From the NCBI RefSeq assembly GCF_000308855.1, contig NZ_BAGM01000205.1, forward strand, positions 1 to 59,535: 59,535 nucleotides of DNA, in the 5' to 3' direction. Shown here in pieces: positions 25,519-32,703 of the stretch. Source of the DNA: Nocardia veterana NBRC 100344 (lineage in GTDB: Bacteria > Actinomycetota > Actinomycetes > Mycobacteriales > Mycobacteriaceae). Positions within the stretch are counted from its first letter, which is position 1. Every line of letters starts with the position of its first letter. Below the pieces are notes generated by a model. It made no database searches, was not told where the DNA came from, and saw only the letters and a program-made list of their open reading frames with translations. A program made the position numbers and the translations under genes.

Positions 25519-25782
25519 ATGCGACTCGATCACGAGGCGGCCGTTTCGATGCTGACACCGACCGAAGGGATGCGGACCCAGATGCACGATGAGGACGTGC
25601 ACCTGCGAATCCGGCTGGGTGGGATGACTTTCGACTACCGGGCGACTGTCGAGGCTGCGTACAACTTCATTCATGACTGTCGCCGGCGGCGCGAGTGTGT
25701 CATCGAATTGATTCTTCGAAGTGGAGAGAACGGCCTGCCGAAGGACCGCCTGCCGAACGAAAGTCTGTTCGTTGGTCTGTGA
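25519..25782 (+). CDS. Possible small hypothetical protein
   Basis: An 87-codon open frame (centre LRIRLGGMTFDYRATVEAAYNFIHDC) with plausible protein-like composition but no recognised domain and no clear ribosome binding site. Later starts at 25570 and 25582 are possible. It stands alone in the 485-nt gap between the Gfo/Idh gene and the convergent universal stress protein gene. It may be chance coding potential. Confidence 0.35.
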   Translation: MRLDHEAAVSMLTPTEGMRTQMHDEDVHLRIRLGGMTFDYRATVEAAYNFIHDCRRRRECVIELILRSGENGLPKDRLPNESLFVGL

Positions 25783-25865
25783 ACCCACAGCGGGGACCCC
25801 GTAGGCCCAATGGCCGACTGCTAGCCGGGGTGGGCCGAGCTGGCGCCCGAACTTGCCGCAACAGC

Positions 25866-26351
25866 TTAGGGCACCACGGTCACCGGCCACCGGGCGGTCT
25901 TGACCAGCGTGCAGGAGACGGAGCTCGAGAACCGGCCCCATCGACGTCGAGACGTGCCGAGGACGACGACATCCGCCTGGTATCGATCGGCAGCGTGGAT
26001 CAGCCCCGTCGACGGATCTCCGCGTGAAACCACGAACTGCCATCGTGGAACGCCTCGTCCGGCTGTGTGCCGCAGACTCTCGGTGATGTGGCTCAGAATG
26101 CTGTGCGAGTGGTCGGGACTTACGTCGACAGACCCGTACGGGCCGGTGACCGCGACGACCGGACGGATGTAGATCATTATCAGAAGTGCGTCTTCGCGGC
26201 GTGCGAGGCCCGCGGCGTAGGCTGCCGCACGCCAGGAAGACACCGAGTCGTCGACTCCGACCAGAACCACCTTCGAGCCGTCGGACTTGATCCGCGTACC
26301 GGGATCAGTGGCGTGAGCCCTCGGGCGCGCCGGTCTCCGCCAGGGAATCAC
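25866..26351 (-). CDS. Universal stress protein (UspA) domain protein
   Basis: A 161-residue single-UspA-domain protein. VVLVGVDDSVSSWRAAAYAAGLA opens the domain near residue 28, and VVVLGTSRRRWGRFSSSVSCTLVKTARWPVTVVP closes it, the place of the ATP-binding G-2x-G-9x-G(S/T) motif. The motif is only partly kept (GTS...G...SSS), so nucleotide binding is uncertain. The first ~25 residues are basic and unlike the family, so the true start may lie further in. GTG 26351 is the visible start. It is divergent from the SnoaL gene at 26599, with palindrome site F between them. Confidence 0.78.
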   Translation of the reverse strand: MIPWRRPARPRAHATDPGTRIKSDGSKVVLVGVDDSVSSWRAAAYAAGLARREDALLIMIYIRPVVAVTGPYGSVDVSPDHSHSILSHITESLRHTAGRGVPRWQFVVSRGDPSTGLIHAADRYQADVVVLGTSRRRWGRFSSSVSCTLVKTARWPVTVVP

Positions 26352-26465
26352 ATCCAGTCACAAACCTCTCGCGTCGCCGTCTCGATGCGATTCGGAACTG
26401 TGCAGTCGTGGCGGGGATTCGTCAGCTACCGCCTCAGCACAGTTGCCGCCAGTAATCGATCCATA

Positions 26466-26487
26466 AATAGTGCATTCGTAGAGTACC
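26466..26487. promoter_or_regulatory. Cluster palindrome, site F
   Basis: Arms AATAGTGC and AGAGTACC with a 6-nt spacer, 11 of 16 consensus positions and 16 of 22 identities to site K. It lies between the starts at 26351 (-, UspA) and 26599 (+, SnoaL-LLM-VOC operon). Confidence 0.52.
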
Positions 26488-26598
26488 ATCGGTGCGACGG
26501 TCGAGGCCACGCATGTCGGCCGGATCTGCTGTGCCTCGCCAGGAGCTCCGCCGCCCAACAGTGGCTTGGCCGGTGTCGGTACCGAGGAGAACGACCCG

Positions 26599-27132
26599 AT
26601 GACAGACGTGACGAGCGCAGGAGACGAGTGCCCGGCCCAGCCGGGCGTCTCTCTCGCAGATGTGCAGCAGCTCAAGGACATTGAGGAGATCAAGCAGCTC
26701 AAGGCGCGCTACTTCCGTTTCCTCGACCTGCATTGGTGGCCTGAACTGCGCGACCTGTTCACCGATGACGCCGTATTCGAGATCGGCGAGTCCACGTCGT
26801 CGCCGAAAACGCCGGAGGAGTTCGTGGCTTCTGTCGGACGACATTTGAACGAAGCGACGAGCGTGCACCACGGGCACATGCCGGAGATACGAATTGTCGG
26901 TACCGAGACGGCGCATGGCATTTGGGCGATGTTCGACGCTGTCGAACCTTCAGCTCGCAGTGGCTATCCGGTGCTGACGGGCTATGGGCACTACACCGAG
27001 AGCTACCGCAAGGTCGATGGCCGATGGCGCATCGCCCGATTGCGCTTGACCAGGCTGAAGAGGTCGGTCGACAGCATTGTGGTCGAGGGCGCCACTGTCG
27101 ATGGTCGTCGGCCGTTCATCGAGCCCTGGTGA
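26599..27132 (+). CDS. SnoaL/NTF2-fold protein, copy 2
   Basis: A 177-residue paralogue of the protein at 16569-17036: IEEIKQLKARYFRFLDL, HHGHMPEIRIVG, and GYGHYTESYRKVDGRWRIARLRLTRLK all have counterparts there. It has an N-terminal extension of about 30 residues. GAGGAGA precedes ATG 26599. The family covers small-molecule isomerases, cyclases and dehydratases, so the reaction is not determined. It leads an operon with an LLM oxidoreductase and a VOC protein, mirroring the SnoaL-LLM order at 17036-15664. Confidence 0.8.
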   Translation: MTDVTSAGDECPAQPGVSLADVQQLKDIEEIKQLKARYFRFLDLHWWPELRDLFTDDAVFEIGESTSSPKTPEEFVASVGRHLNEATSVHHGHMPEIRIVGTETAHGIWAMFDAVEPSARSGYPVLTGYGHYTESYRKVDGRWRIARLRLTRLKRSVDSIVVEGATVDGRRPFIEPW

Positions 27133-27184
27133 GTGGGTGGCGGTTGCCGCCGCTCTTGTTCAGCGATCGAACTGGAGAAGATGC

Positions 27185-28180
27185 ATGAGAATAGGGCTTC
27201 GCTACGATATGCGGGCGCCGGATCTGGGGCCGGAGTCTCCCACTCCGGCAGCTCTTTACGACGCGGCGGTGGAGCAGTGCAAGTGGGCCGACGCGCGTGG
27301 GTTCGGGGCGGTGTACCTCGCCGAGCATCATGGAGCAGAGGACAACTACTGTCCGGCGCCGATAGTGCTCGCCTCTGCGATCGCCGGTGCGACGCGACAC
27401 ATCGCCGTTCATTTCTCCGCCCTGTGCATCACCATGCATCACCCGGTCCGACTCGCCGAGGACCTCGCCGTACTCGATTTGATCGCCGGACCCGGTCGGG
27501 TGCTGATTACCGCAGGTATGGGGTACCGCCCGGTCGAGTTCGACATGTTCGGCGTGGATTTCCCCAATCGCGCGAAGGTCTTCGAGCGCAATCTCGAGGT
27601 ACTGCAGAAGGCTTGGGCGGGAGAGGATTTCGAGTTCGAGGGAAAAACGGTCCGCGTGACGCCGGCACCCGCGACACCGGGTGGGCCGACGATCTACATC
27701 GGCGGCAACGCAAAGCCTTCGGCACGCCGTGCGGCACGACTGGGTTTCGGCTACCGCCCCGCTTCGAAGGAGCTCTACGAGTACTACGAGCAGCAGTGCG
27801 CGGAGCTGGGACGTCCTGCGCGCGAGCATTTTCCCGAACATGGACCGGCTTTCGTGCACATCACCGAAGACCCCGAGAAGTCACTGCGGCAGATAGCCCC
27901 GCACTTGATCCACGCCAGCAATATGTACGCCGCGTGGGCGACCGAGCGCGGCAACGCGACGGTGAACGGCTACTGGCAAGAGAAGGGGGGCATCGAGTCG
28001 ATCAAGGCCGATCCGACGATGTGGATCCTCACGCCGGACGAAGCGGTCGCGCGGCTGCGAGCGCTGCCACCGGACTACGAGCTTCGGGTGCACCCGCTGC
28101 TCGGCGGACTGCCACCGGAACTGTCCTGGGCGAGCCTGGAGTTGCTCGCCGACAAAGTGCTGCCGCGGTTGGCGGCCTAG
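27185..28180 (+). CDS. LLM-class flavin/F420-dependent oxidoreductase, copy 2
   Basis: A 331-residue luciferase-like TIM barrel. It starts RIGLRYDMRAPD and has GFGAVYLAEHHGAEDNYCPAP near residue 38, the bacterial-luciferase-type EHH segment, then GRVLITAGMGYRPVEFDMFGVD and GGPTIYIGGNAKPSARRAARLGFGY. The EHH and YCPAP context is closer to FMN-dependent luciferase-type monooxygenases than to plain F420 dehydrogenases, so an oxygenase (Baeyer-Villiger-like) role is possible. GGAGAAG precedes ATG 27185. It is not a close copy of the LLM protein at 15664. Confidence 0.88.
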   Translation: MRIGLRYDMRAPDLGPESPTPAALYDAAVEQCKWADARGFGAVYLAEHHGAEDNYCPAPIVLASAIAGATRHIAVHFSALCITMHHPVRLAEDLAVLDLIAGPGRVLITAGMGYRPVEFDMFGVDFPNRAKVFERNLEVLQKAWAGEDFEFEGKTVRVTPAPATPGGPTIYIGGNAKPSARRAARLGFGYRPASKELYEYYEQQCAELGRPAREHFPEHGPAFVHITEDPEKSLRQIAPHLIHASNMYAAWATERGNATVNGYWQEKGGIESIKADPTMWILTPDEAVARLRALPPDYELRVHPLLGGLPPELSWASLELLADKVLPRLAA

Positions 28181-28204
28181 CCTCGATGCAGAACGGAGCG
28201 GCAC

Positions 28205-28675
28205 ATGCTGTTGATGCCCTACCACGCCGGAATCCTGGTCCCCGACATCGCGACTGCGATGCACGACCTGACTCGCAGGTTCGGCTATACGTTCAACGCG
28301 CCGATCACAATCGCCATACCCGAGGTCGAGGATCGCGTAGCCGACAAGACCGGCGCGGTGGAGTTGGTCGCGGCCTACTCCTGTGAGGGGCCCTTCCGAC
28401 TGGAGGTGATCGCCGGCCAGGGCAACGGTGTGTACTCCGAGCGATTGGCCGGACTGCATCACTTGGGCGTCTGGGAAAGCGACCCTGTCGAGCGGCTACG
28501 TCGGCTGGAGGCCGACGGTGATCAGATCGACGCCGTCATTCGCAGGGCCGATGGCGGCATTTCTGCGATCTACGCCCGCGCGGGACATCTCGCCGGCGCT
28601 CGTATCGAATATGTGAACGACGACCGCCGGGAACAGCTCGAAACATGGTTCGCGACAGGGGCTATGCCGACATAA
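28205..28675 (+). CDS. VOC-family (glyoxalase/dioxygenase fold) protein, copy 1
   Basis: A 156-residue protein beginning with HAGILVPDIATAMHDLTRRFGYTF, a typical first beta-alpha unit of the vicinal-oxygen-chelate fold. LHHLGVWESDPVERLRRLEADG near residue 82 starts the second module. His8, His83 or His84 and a Glu in the last strand (ARIEYVN) are possible metal ligands. It could be an epimerase, lyase or dioxygenase. It ends the operon 26599-28675 and runs into a hairpin terminator. Confidence 0.8.
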   Translation: MLLMPYHAGILVPDIATAMHDLTRRFGYTFNAPITIAIPEVEDRVADKTGAVELVAAYSCEGPFRLEVIAGQGNGVYSERLAGLHHLGVWESDPVERLRRLEADGDQIDAVIRRADGGISAIYARAGHLAGARIEYVNDDRREQLETWFATGAMPT

Positions 28676-28705
28676 TTGGCTGTACGGCCTGAATAAATGA
28701 GCGAA

Positions 28706-28752
28706 GCCGGCCTCGGTGCAAGTGCTCGAGAATTTCTCGCGCCGAGGCCGGC
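28706..28752. terminator. Bidirectional terminator
   Basis: Perfect 11-nt inverted repeat (GCCGGCCTCGG and CCGAGGCCGGC) with a 25-nt loop that itself contains GCTCGAGAATTTCTCGCGC, between genes ending at 28675 (+) and 28804 (-). Confidence 0.75.
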
Positions 28753-28803
28753 AAACTCGCCCTATCGAACGTGCATGGACATCGCGGGGCTTCACGGGGC
28801 CTT

Positions 28804-29211
28804 TCAGCCAGCGGGACGGTTCACGAACTCGACGAGGTTGCCGTCGGGATCGGTGACGATCGCGATGCTGACGCCTGGACGCACCTCCGTTGGACCCTCG
28901 ACAACCTTCTGACCCGCGGCTTCGACCGCGGTCAGAAGCTCGTCGAGATTTGACACCGACACGGTCCAGTACCGCAGACCGGTCGATTCGCCGAGTGCAC
29001 CGACAACCGCCCGCCCCGCCGGCTCCTCGACGTACTGCACGATCTTGAGGACGCAATCGCCCACCTGAAAGCGCTTGACGAGGAATCCGTCCATCGGGAC
29101 GTCGGACAGCGCGGGAAACCCGATGACGTTGCCGTAGAAGTCGACCAGGGCATCGGAATCGGTTGTGACGATGCCGATGTCGATCGTGGGCTTCACCAAC
29201 TGTGCAGGCAT
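28804..29211 (-). CDS. VOC-family (glyoxalase-like) protein, copy 2
   Basis: A 135-residue VOC protein: DIGIVTTDSDALVDFYGNVIGFP opens the first module, LRYWTVSVSNLDELLTAVEAAGQKVVEGP the second, and IAIVTDPDGNLVEFVNRP closes it with the usual DPDGNxxE metal-ligand Glu. It starts with ATG 29211. It is divergent from the SDR gene at 29303 with palindrome site G in the gap. Substrate unknown. Confidence 0.85.
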   Translation of the reverse strand: MPAQLVKPTIDIGIVTTDSDALVDFYGNVIGFPALSDVPMDGFLVKRFQVGDCVLKIVQYVEEPAGRAVVGALGESTGLRYWTVSVSNLDELLTAVEAAGQKVVEGPTEVRPGVSIAIVTDPDGNLVEFVNRPAG

Positions 29212-29267
29212 TGTGGCTCCTTCAGGGTTGCGCTACGTGAGGTCTATGTCACTATAGTCGTGTAATG

Positions 29268-29289
29268 AATTGTTTTATATCAGAGTATT
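29268..29289. promoter_or_regulatory. Cluster palindrome, site G
   Basis: Arms AATTGTTT and AGAGTATT with a 6-nt spacer, 13 of 16 consensus positions. It lies 13 nt before the SDR start at 29303 and 56 nt before the VOC start at 29211. An extra ATAGTC half-site is at 29254-29259. Confidence 0.58.
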
Positions 29290-29302
29290 AGGGTGGTCGA
29301 GA

Positions 29303-30067
29303 GTGGATCTTGGGTTGGACGGCCGACGGGCATTGATCACCGGAGCCAGTAGGGGTATCGGGCGCGTGGTCGCGGAGGTCCTAGCCGATGAGGGATGCGC
29401 GTTGGCGTTGTGTGCTCGCAACCGGGACTCGCTCGAAGCGGCCCGCGCCGAACTCGCGAGCAAAGGGGTAAGCGTGTTTGCCGACGCGGTGGATGTCACC
29501 GACAACGACGCGGTGCGACGCTTCGTTGCCGAGAGTTCGGACGCCCTGGGCGGTCTCGACATCGTTGTTTCCAATGCCTCGCCCGGAAGTCTGAAGGGTG
29601 ACGACTCGTGGGTTGACAGCGCACGCGGAGATTTGCAGGCGTTTGCGATTCTCGCCGACGCGGCCAAACCCTGTCTGGCCGCATCCGGCCAAGGGGCAAT
29701 CGTCGCGATCAGTTCGACGAGTGCGCTCGATGTCGAGATGCCGTCAGGGCCAACCTCTTTCGGGGCGATAAAGGCTGCGGTGCTGCACCACGCGTCCGCG
29801 CTCGCCCGGGCCTATGCTCCCGCCCGAATCCGCGTGAACACCGTCTCTCCAGGTCCGATCGAGGTCGATGGTGGCGCCTGGGGAAACGTGCGTCAGGGGC
29901 GTCCCGATGTGTACGAGCTCGTGAAGTCCAAGCTTCCACTCGGGCGCTACGGGGAGCCGATGGATGTGGCGAACGCCGTGGCGTTTCTTGCCAGCGCCCG
30001 GGCATCTTTCATCACCGGGGCCAACCTGGTCGTCGATGGCGGCATGCTCAGCCGCGTCCAGCACTGA
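29303..30067 (+). CDS. SDR-family oxidoreductase
   Basis: A 254-residue classical SDR. It has TGASRGIG near residues 12-19, NAS in place of NNAG (VSNASPG), and catalytic Ser in AISSTSAL. The stretch where the YxxxK pair should lie reads PTSFGAIKA, so the catalytic Tyr appears to be Phe, with Lys retained. The C-terminus SARASFITGANLVVDGGML is typical. GTG 29303 is used because the coding similarity begins there; the frame extends back to 29270 over the palindrome. It is coupled to the ThuA-like gene 13 nt downstream. The Tyr change suggests reduced or altered catalysis. Confidence 0.85.
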   Translation: MDLGLDGRRALITGASRGIGRVVAEVLADEGCALALCARNRDSLEAARAELASKGVSVFADAVDVTDNDAVRRFVAESSDALGGLDIVVSNASPGSLKGDDSWVDSARGDLQAFAILADAAKPCLAASGQGAIVAISSTSALDVEMPSGPTSFGAIKAAVLHHASALARAYAPARIRVNTVSPGPIEVDGGAWGNVRQGRPDVYELVKSKLPLGRYGEPMDVANAVAFLASARASFITGANLVVDGGMLSRVQH

Positions 30068-30080
30068 AGGTGAGGTTGCC

Positions 30081-30866
30081 ATGACTGCCCCATTGCAGAT
30101 CATGACTGTGACCAAGGGCCACGCCTACGATCGCAACGCCTTCAGCGCGATGCTCGACGGGCTACCCGGGATTGAGTGCACCCAAGTCGAACAGCCCGCC
30201 GCACAGCGACATTTCGCGGGCGACGAACCCTCGCGCTGGGACGCCTACTTGATGTACGACATGCCGGGATTCCGTTTCGATCCCGACCATTCCGCCCCCG
30301 ATCTCCTCGACCCGCCGCCGGAGTTCCGGGCCGATTTCACTTCGCTGGTCGATCGAGGGCACGGCTTCGTCTTCATGCACCATGCCCTGGCTGCATGGCC
30401 CACCTGGGCCGAATACGCCGGTGTGATGGGTGGTCGCTTCAGATTCGTTCGTGACCGGGAGAATCCCGATTCGGGCTATCGGCACGCGGTCGAGCAGCGG
30501 ATTGTCCCGATTTCGGATGCCGCTGCCACGCACCCGGTACTCGAGGGGCTGCAGGACGGATTCGACATCACCGATGAGGTCTACCTCGCTCAGATTCATG
30601 ATGCCGACATCACTCCGCTGCTGGTCACCGACGCCGAACTGACCGACCGCACAGTGTGGTCGACGTGGAATGCGGTCGTAGGCAAGCGGGATACCAACGA
30701 TGGCTGGCAGCATCCTGCGGGTTCCGGTGTGGTCACGTGGGTCCGCGAACACCCCCGCAGCAGGATCGTCTACGTGCAGTTCGGCGACAGCGCCGAAGCA
30801 TTCAGAAATCCCGCGTACCGCCGACTGCTGACGAACGCGCTCAACTGGGTCGCCCGGAGGAGCTGA
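30081..30866 (+). CDS. ThuA-like domain protein
   Basis: A 261-residue protein with the class-I glutamine-amidotransferase-like ThuA fold. VTKGHAYDRNAFSAML opens it, DAYLMYDMPGF and GFVFMHHALAAWPTWAEYAGVMGGRF match the conserved middle, and YVQFGDSAEAFRNPAYRRLLTNALNWV the end. ThuA proteins are best known from trehalose and glycoside utilisation beside Gfo/Idh/MocA enzymes, and some are involved in 3-keto-glycoside metabolism. Such an enzyme lies at 24244 in this same cluster. No signal peptide. Confidence 0.85.
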   Translation: MTAPLQIMTVTKGHAYDRNAFSAMLDGLPGIECTQVEQPAAQRHFAGDEPSRWDAYLMYDMPGFRFDPDHSAPDLLDPPPEFRADFTSLVDRGHGFVFMHHALAAWPTWAEYAGVMGGRFRFVRDRENPDSGYRHAVEQRIVPISDAAATHPVLEGLQDGFDITDEVYLAQIHDADITPLLVTDAELTDRTVWSTWNAVVGKRDTNDGWQHPAGSGVVTWVREHPRSRIVYVQFGDSAEAFRNPAYRRLLTNALNWVARRS

Positions 30867-30880
30867 GCGCAGGGCCTGAA

Positions 30881-30909
30881 CATGGGAGGCGCTCACTGCG
30901 CCTCCCATG
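30881..30909. terminator. Bidirectional terminator
   Basis: Perfect inverted repeat with 12-nt arms (CATGGGAGGCGC and GCGCCTCCCATG) and a 5-nt loop, between genes ending at 30866 (+) and 30915 (-). Confidence 0.82.
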
Positions 30910-30914
30910 CGCTA

Positions 30915-32222
30915 TCAGGCTCGTGCGGTGAATCGCAGCGGCAAGGATTCGAGACCGCGCAGCATGAAGCTGCGGTGGTACTCGACCGACTGCGACGGCT
31001 CGGCCAGGGTGATGTCATCGAGTCGCGCGAGCAAGATCTCCACCGCCACACGTAATTCCAGCTTGGCGATGTTGATGCCGAGGCAGAAATGCTCGCCGCG
31101 GGAGAAGGCGAGATGTGGAGGGCGATCGCTGTCGAGGTCCACCGAGGCGGGTGCCTCGAATACGTCGGGATCCCGATTTGCCGCCGCGTAGCAGAGAAAT
31201 ACGAGTGCGCCGGCCGGGATGGCTTGGCCGCCCAGCACGACGTCCTTGGTCGTCACGCGGAACATCCCCTGCGTCGGGGACTCCAGCCTGAGCATCTCCT
31301 CGACGAGTGCCGGGATCAGCGACGGATTCGCGCGCACTCGATCTTGCAAGCTTTTGTCGGCGGCCAGACGGAACATGATGGACGTGATCATGTTGGTCGT
31401 GGTTTCGTTTCCCGCGACGAGGAACTGCACCAGCATCTGCAGGATTTCGTCCATCGTCAGCGGTTGTTCGCCCTCCATACGGGCGTTGACGAGATCCGAC
31501 AACAGATCGTCGCGGGGGCTGGTGCGACGGACCGCGACCTGCTCGGTGAAGTAGTCATAGAACTCGTCGACGGCAGCGAAGATTTCGGCGACCTGTTCGG
31601 GTGACTGTTCGAGAGCGCCGACGCCGGCGGTGAAGGCGTTGGACCACCTTTTGAAGGTGTCCATGTTCTCCGGCGGTACGCCGAGCATCGTCGCGATGAT
31701 GGTCATCGGCAGGTGAATCGAGAACTGGCTGACGAGCTCGACCTGGCGTGCGTCGAGGAATCCGTCGATGAGCTCGTTGGTGAGTCGGCGTACATCGGGC
31801 TCGAGCAGTTTGACACGCCGCGGGTGAAACGCGGCACTGACGAGCACCCGTTGGCGCTTGTGGAGGGGAGGGTCGGTGAACAGCAATACCGGGGACTTCG
31901 AGAGTTGGACGCGCCGTGTGGCCTGCGCCCGCAGCGGTGCGGGAGTAGCCGGATCGTCGAGCAATTGCTGGGCCAGTCCGGTGACCGAGCTGGGGCCCGA
32001 GGCCTGGGCGCTGGAAAAGGTCTCTGGGGCCCGGAGAGCTTCGACGATGTGGTCGTGGCGAGTAACCACCCAAGCCCGCAGTTGTTCGTTGTAGGTAACC
32101 GGGGCTTCGTCCCGCAGGACGTCGTAGAGCGGGTACGGGCACCGCACCACTGCGGGCTCGAGCCGGAACAACCTGGACAGGTCGGAAGGGGAGTAGGGAC
32201 ACGATTGGACGACTTCTGTCAC
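30915..32222 (-). CDS. Cytochrome P450, copy 2
   Basis: A 435-residue P450, gap-free paralogue of copy 1 over about 390 residues: AGNETT at 270-275, Glu309/Arg312, and haem Cys380 in FSRGEHFCLG. GTG 32222 has AGGAG about 9 nt upstream; the frame continues to 32270 without a better start. The two P450s share PPLHKRQR, FYDYFT and QMLVQFLVAGNETTTN but differ in the N-terminal and late regions, so they may oxidise successive positions of one substrate. The nearest ferredoxin gene is at 34842. Confidence 0.95.
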   Translation of the reverse strand: MTEVVQSCPYSPSDLSRLFRLEPAVVRCPYPLYDVLRDEAPVTYNEQLRAWVVTRHDHIVEALRAPETFSSAQASGPSSVTGLAQQLLDDPATPAPLRAQATRRVQLSKSPVLLFTDPPLHKRQRVLVSAAFHPRRVKLLEPDVRRLTNELIDGFLDARQVELVSQFSIHLPMTIIATMLGVPPENMDTFKRWSNAFTAGVGALEQSPEQVAEIFAAVDEFYDYFTEQVAVRRTSPRDDLLSDLVNARMEGEQPLTMDEILQMLVQFLVAGNETTTNMITSIMFRLAADKSLQDRVRANPSLIPALVEEMLRLESPTQGMFRVTTKDVVLGGQAIPAGALVFLCYAAANRDPDVFEAPASVDLDSDRPPHLAFSRGEHFCLGINIAKLELRVAVEILLARLDDITLAEPSQSVEYHRSFMLRGLESLPLRFTARA

Positions 32223-32304
32223 TGCTGGCTCCTGCTGTGGTGACGAATGGTCTCGGTAGGCGCGACGCAAACGGACCTGTAGCGGCTCCGTGCCGCGCTA
32301 CGTA

Positions 32305-32326
32305 TATAGTCTACGTATAGATTATT
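32305..32326. promoter_or_regulatory. Cluster palindrome, site H (P450 copy 2 promoter)
   Basis: Arms TATAGTCT and AGATTATT with a 6-nt spacer, 14 of 16 consensus positions. It lies 82 nt upstream of the P450 start at 32222. Confidence 0.68.
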
Positions 32327-32459
32327 ATCTGGTCGACAATTTGCGCTCGAAAGTCGGACGATCCTCGTGTACTGCACTCGGGTCGGCCGTCGACATCCGG
32401 GGTGGGGGTCATAGACCCGGCCTGCGATCCACCGCGACGGCCAACGAACTCTTGGTTGC

Positions 32460-32481
32460 GATAGTTTAGTTATAGAGTAAT
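32460..32481. promoter_or_regulatory. Cluster palindrome, site I (KstD-like operon promoter)
   Basis: Arms GATAGTTT and AGAGTAAT with a 6-nt spacer, 12 of 16 consensus positions, 222 nt upstream of the start at 32704. Confidence 0.58.
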
Positions 32482-32703
32482 CTACGTCATATCGTTCGGT
32501 ACAGGATGCCGTCGCAGCAGCGGATCAGCCGCCTGCGCCTTCACGCGCCGACGCCGGGGCCGGATGCGGAACCCCAACGGTGACCGCTTCGCAGACCTTC
32601 GCGTGTCCGGTACCTGTGACCTCCTCGCGGGACGACGAATATCGCTGCAACGACTCAAACCACGCTGCGCCGGCTTCGGCGGGCGCAGCACGAAGGAGCT
32701 GAG

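Larger units (their letters stand above)
32223..32703. other. Divergent promoter region with two palindromes and a long leader
   Basis: A 481-nt gap between P450 copy 2 and the KstD-like gene. It contains palindrome sites H and I. About 220 nt of apparent leader follow site I. The leader holds a 25-codon ATG frame starting near 32504, without a convincing ribosome binding site. No RNA motif was recognised. Confidence 0.5.
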
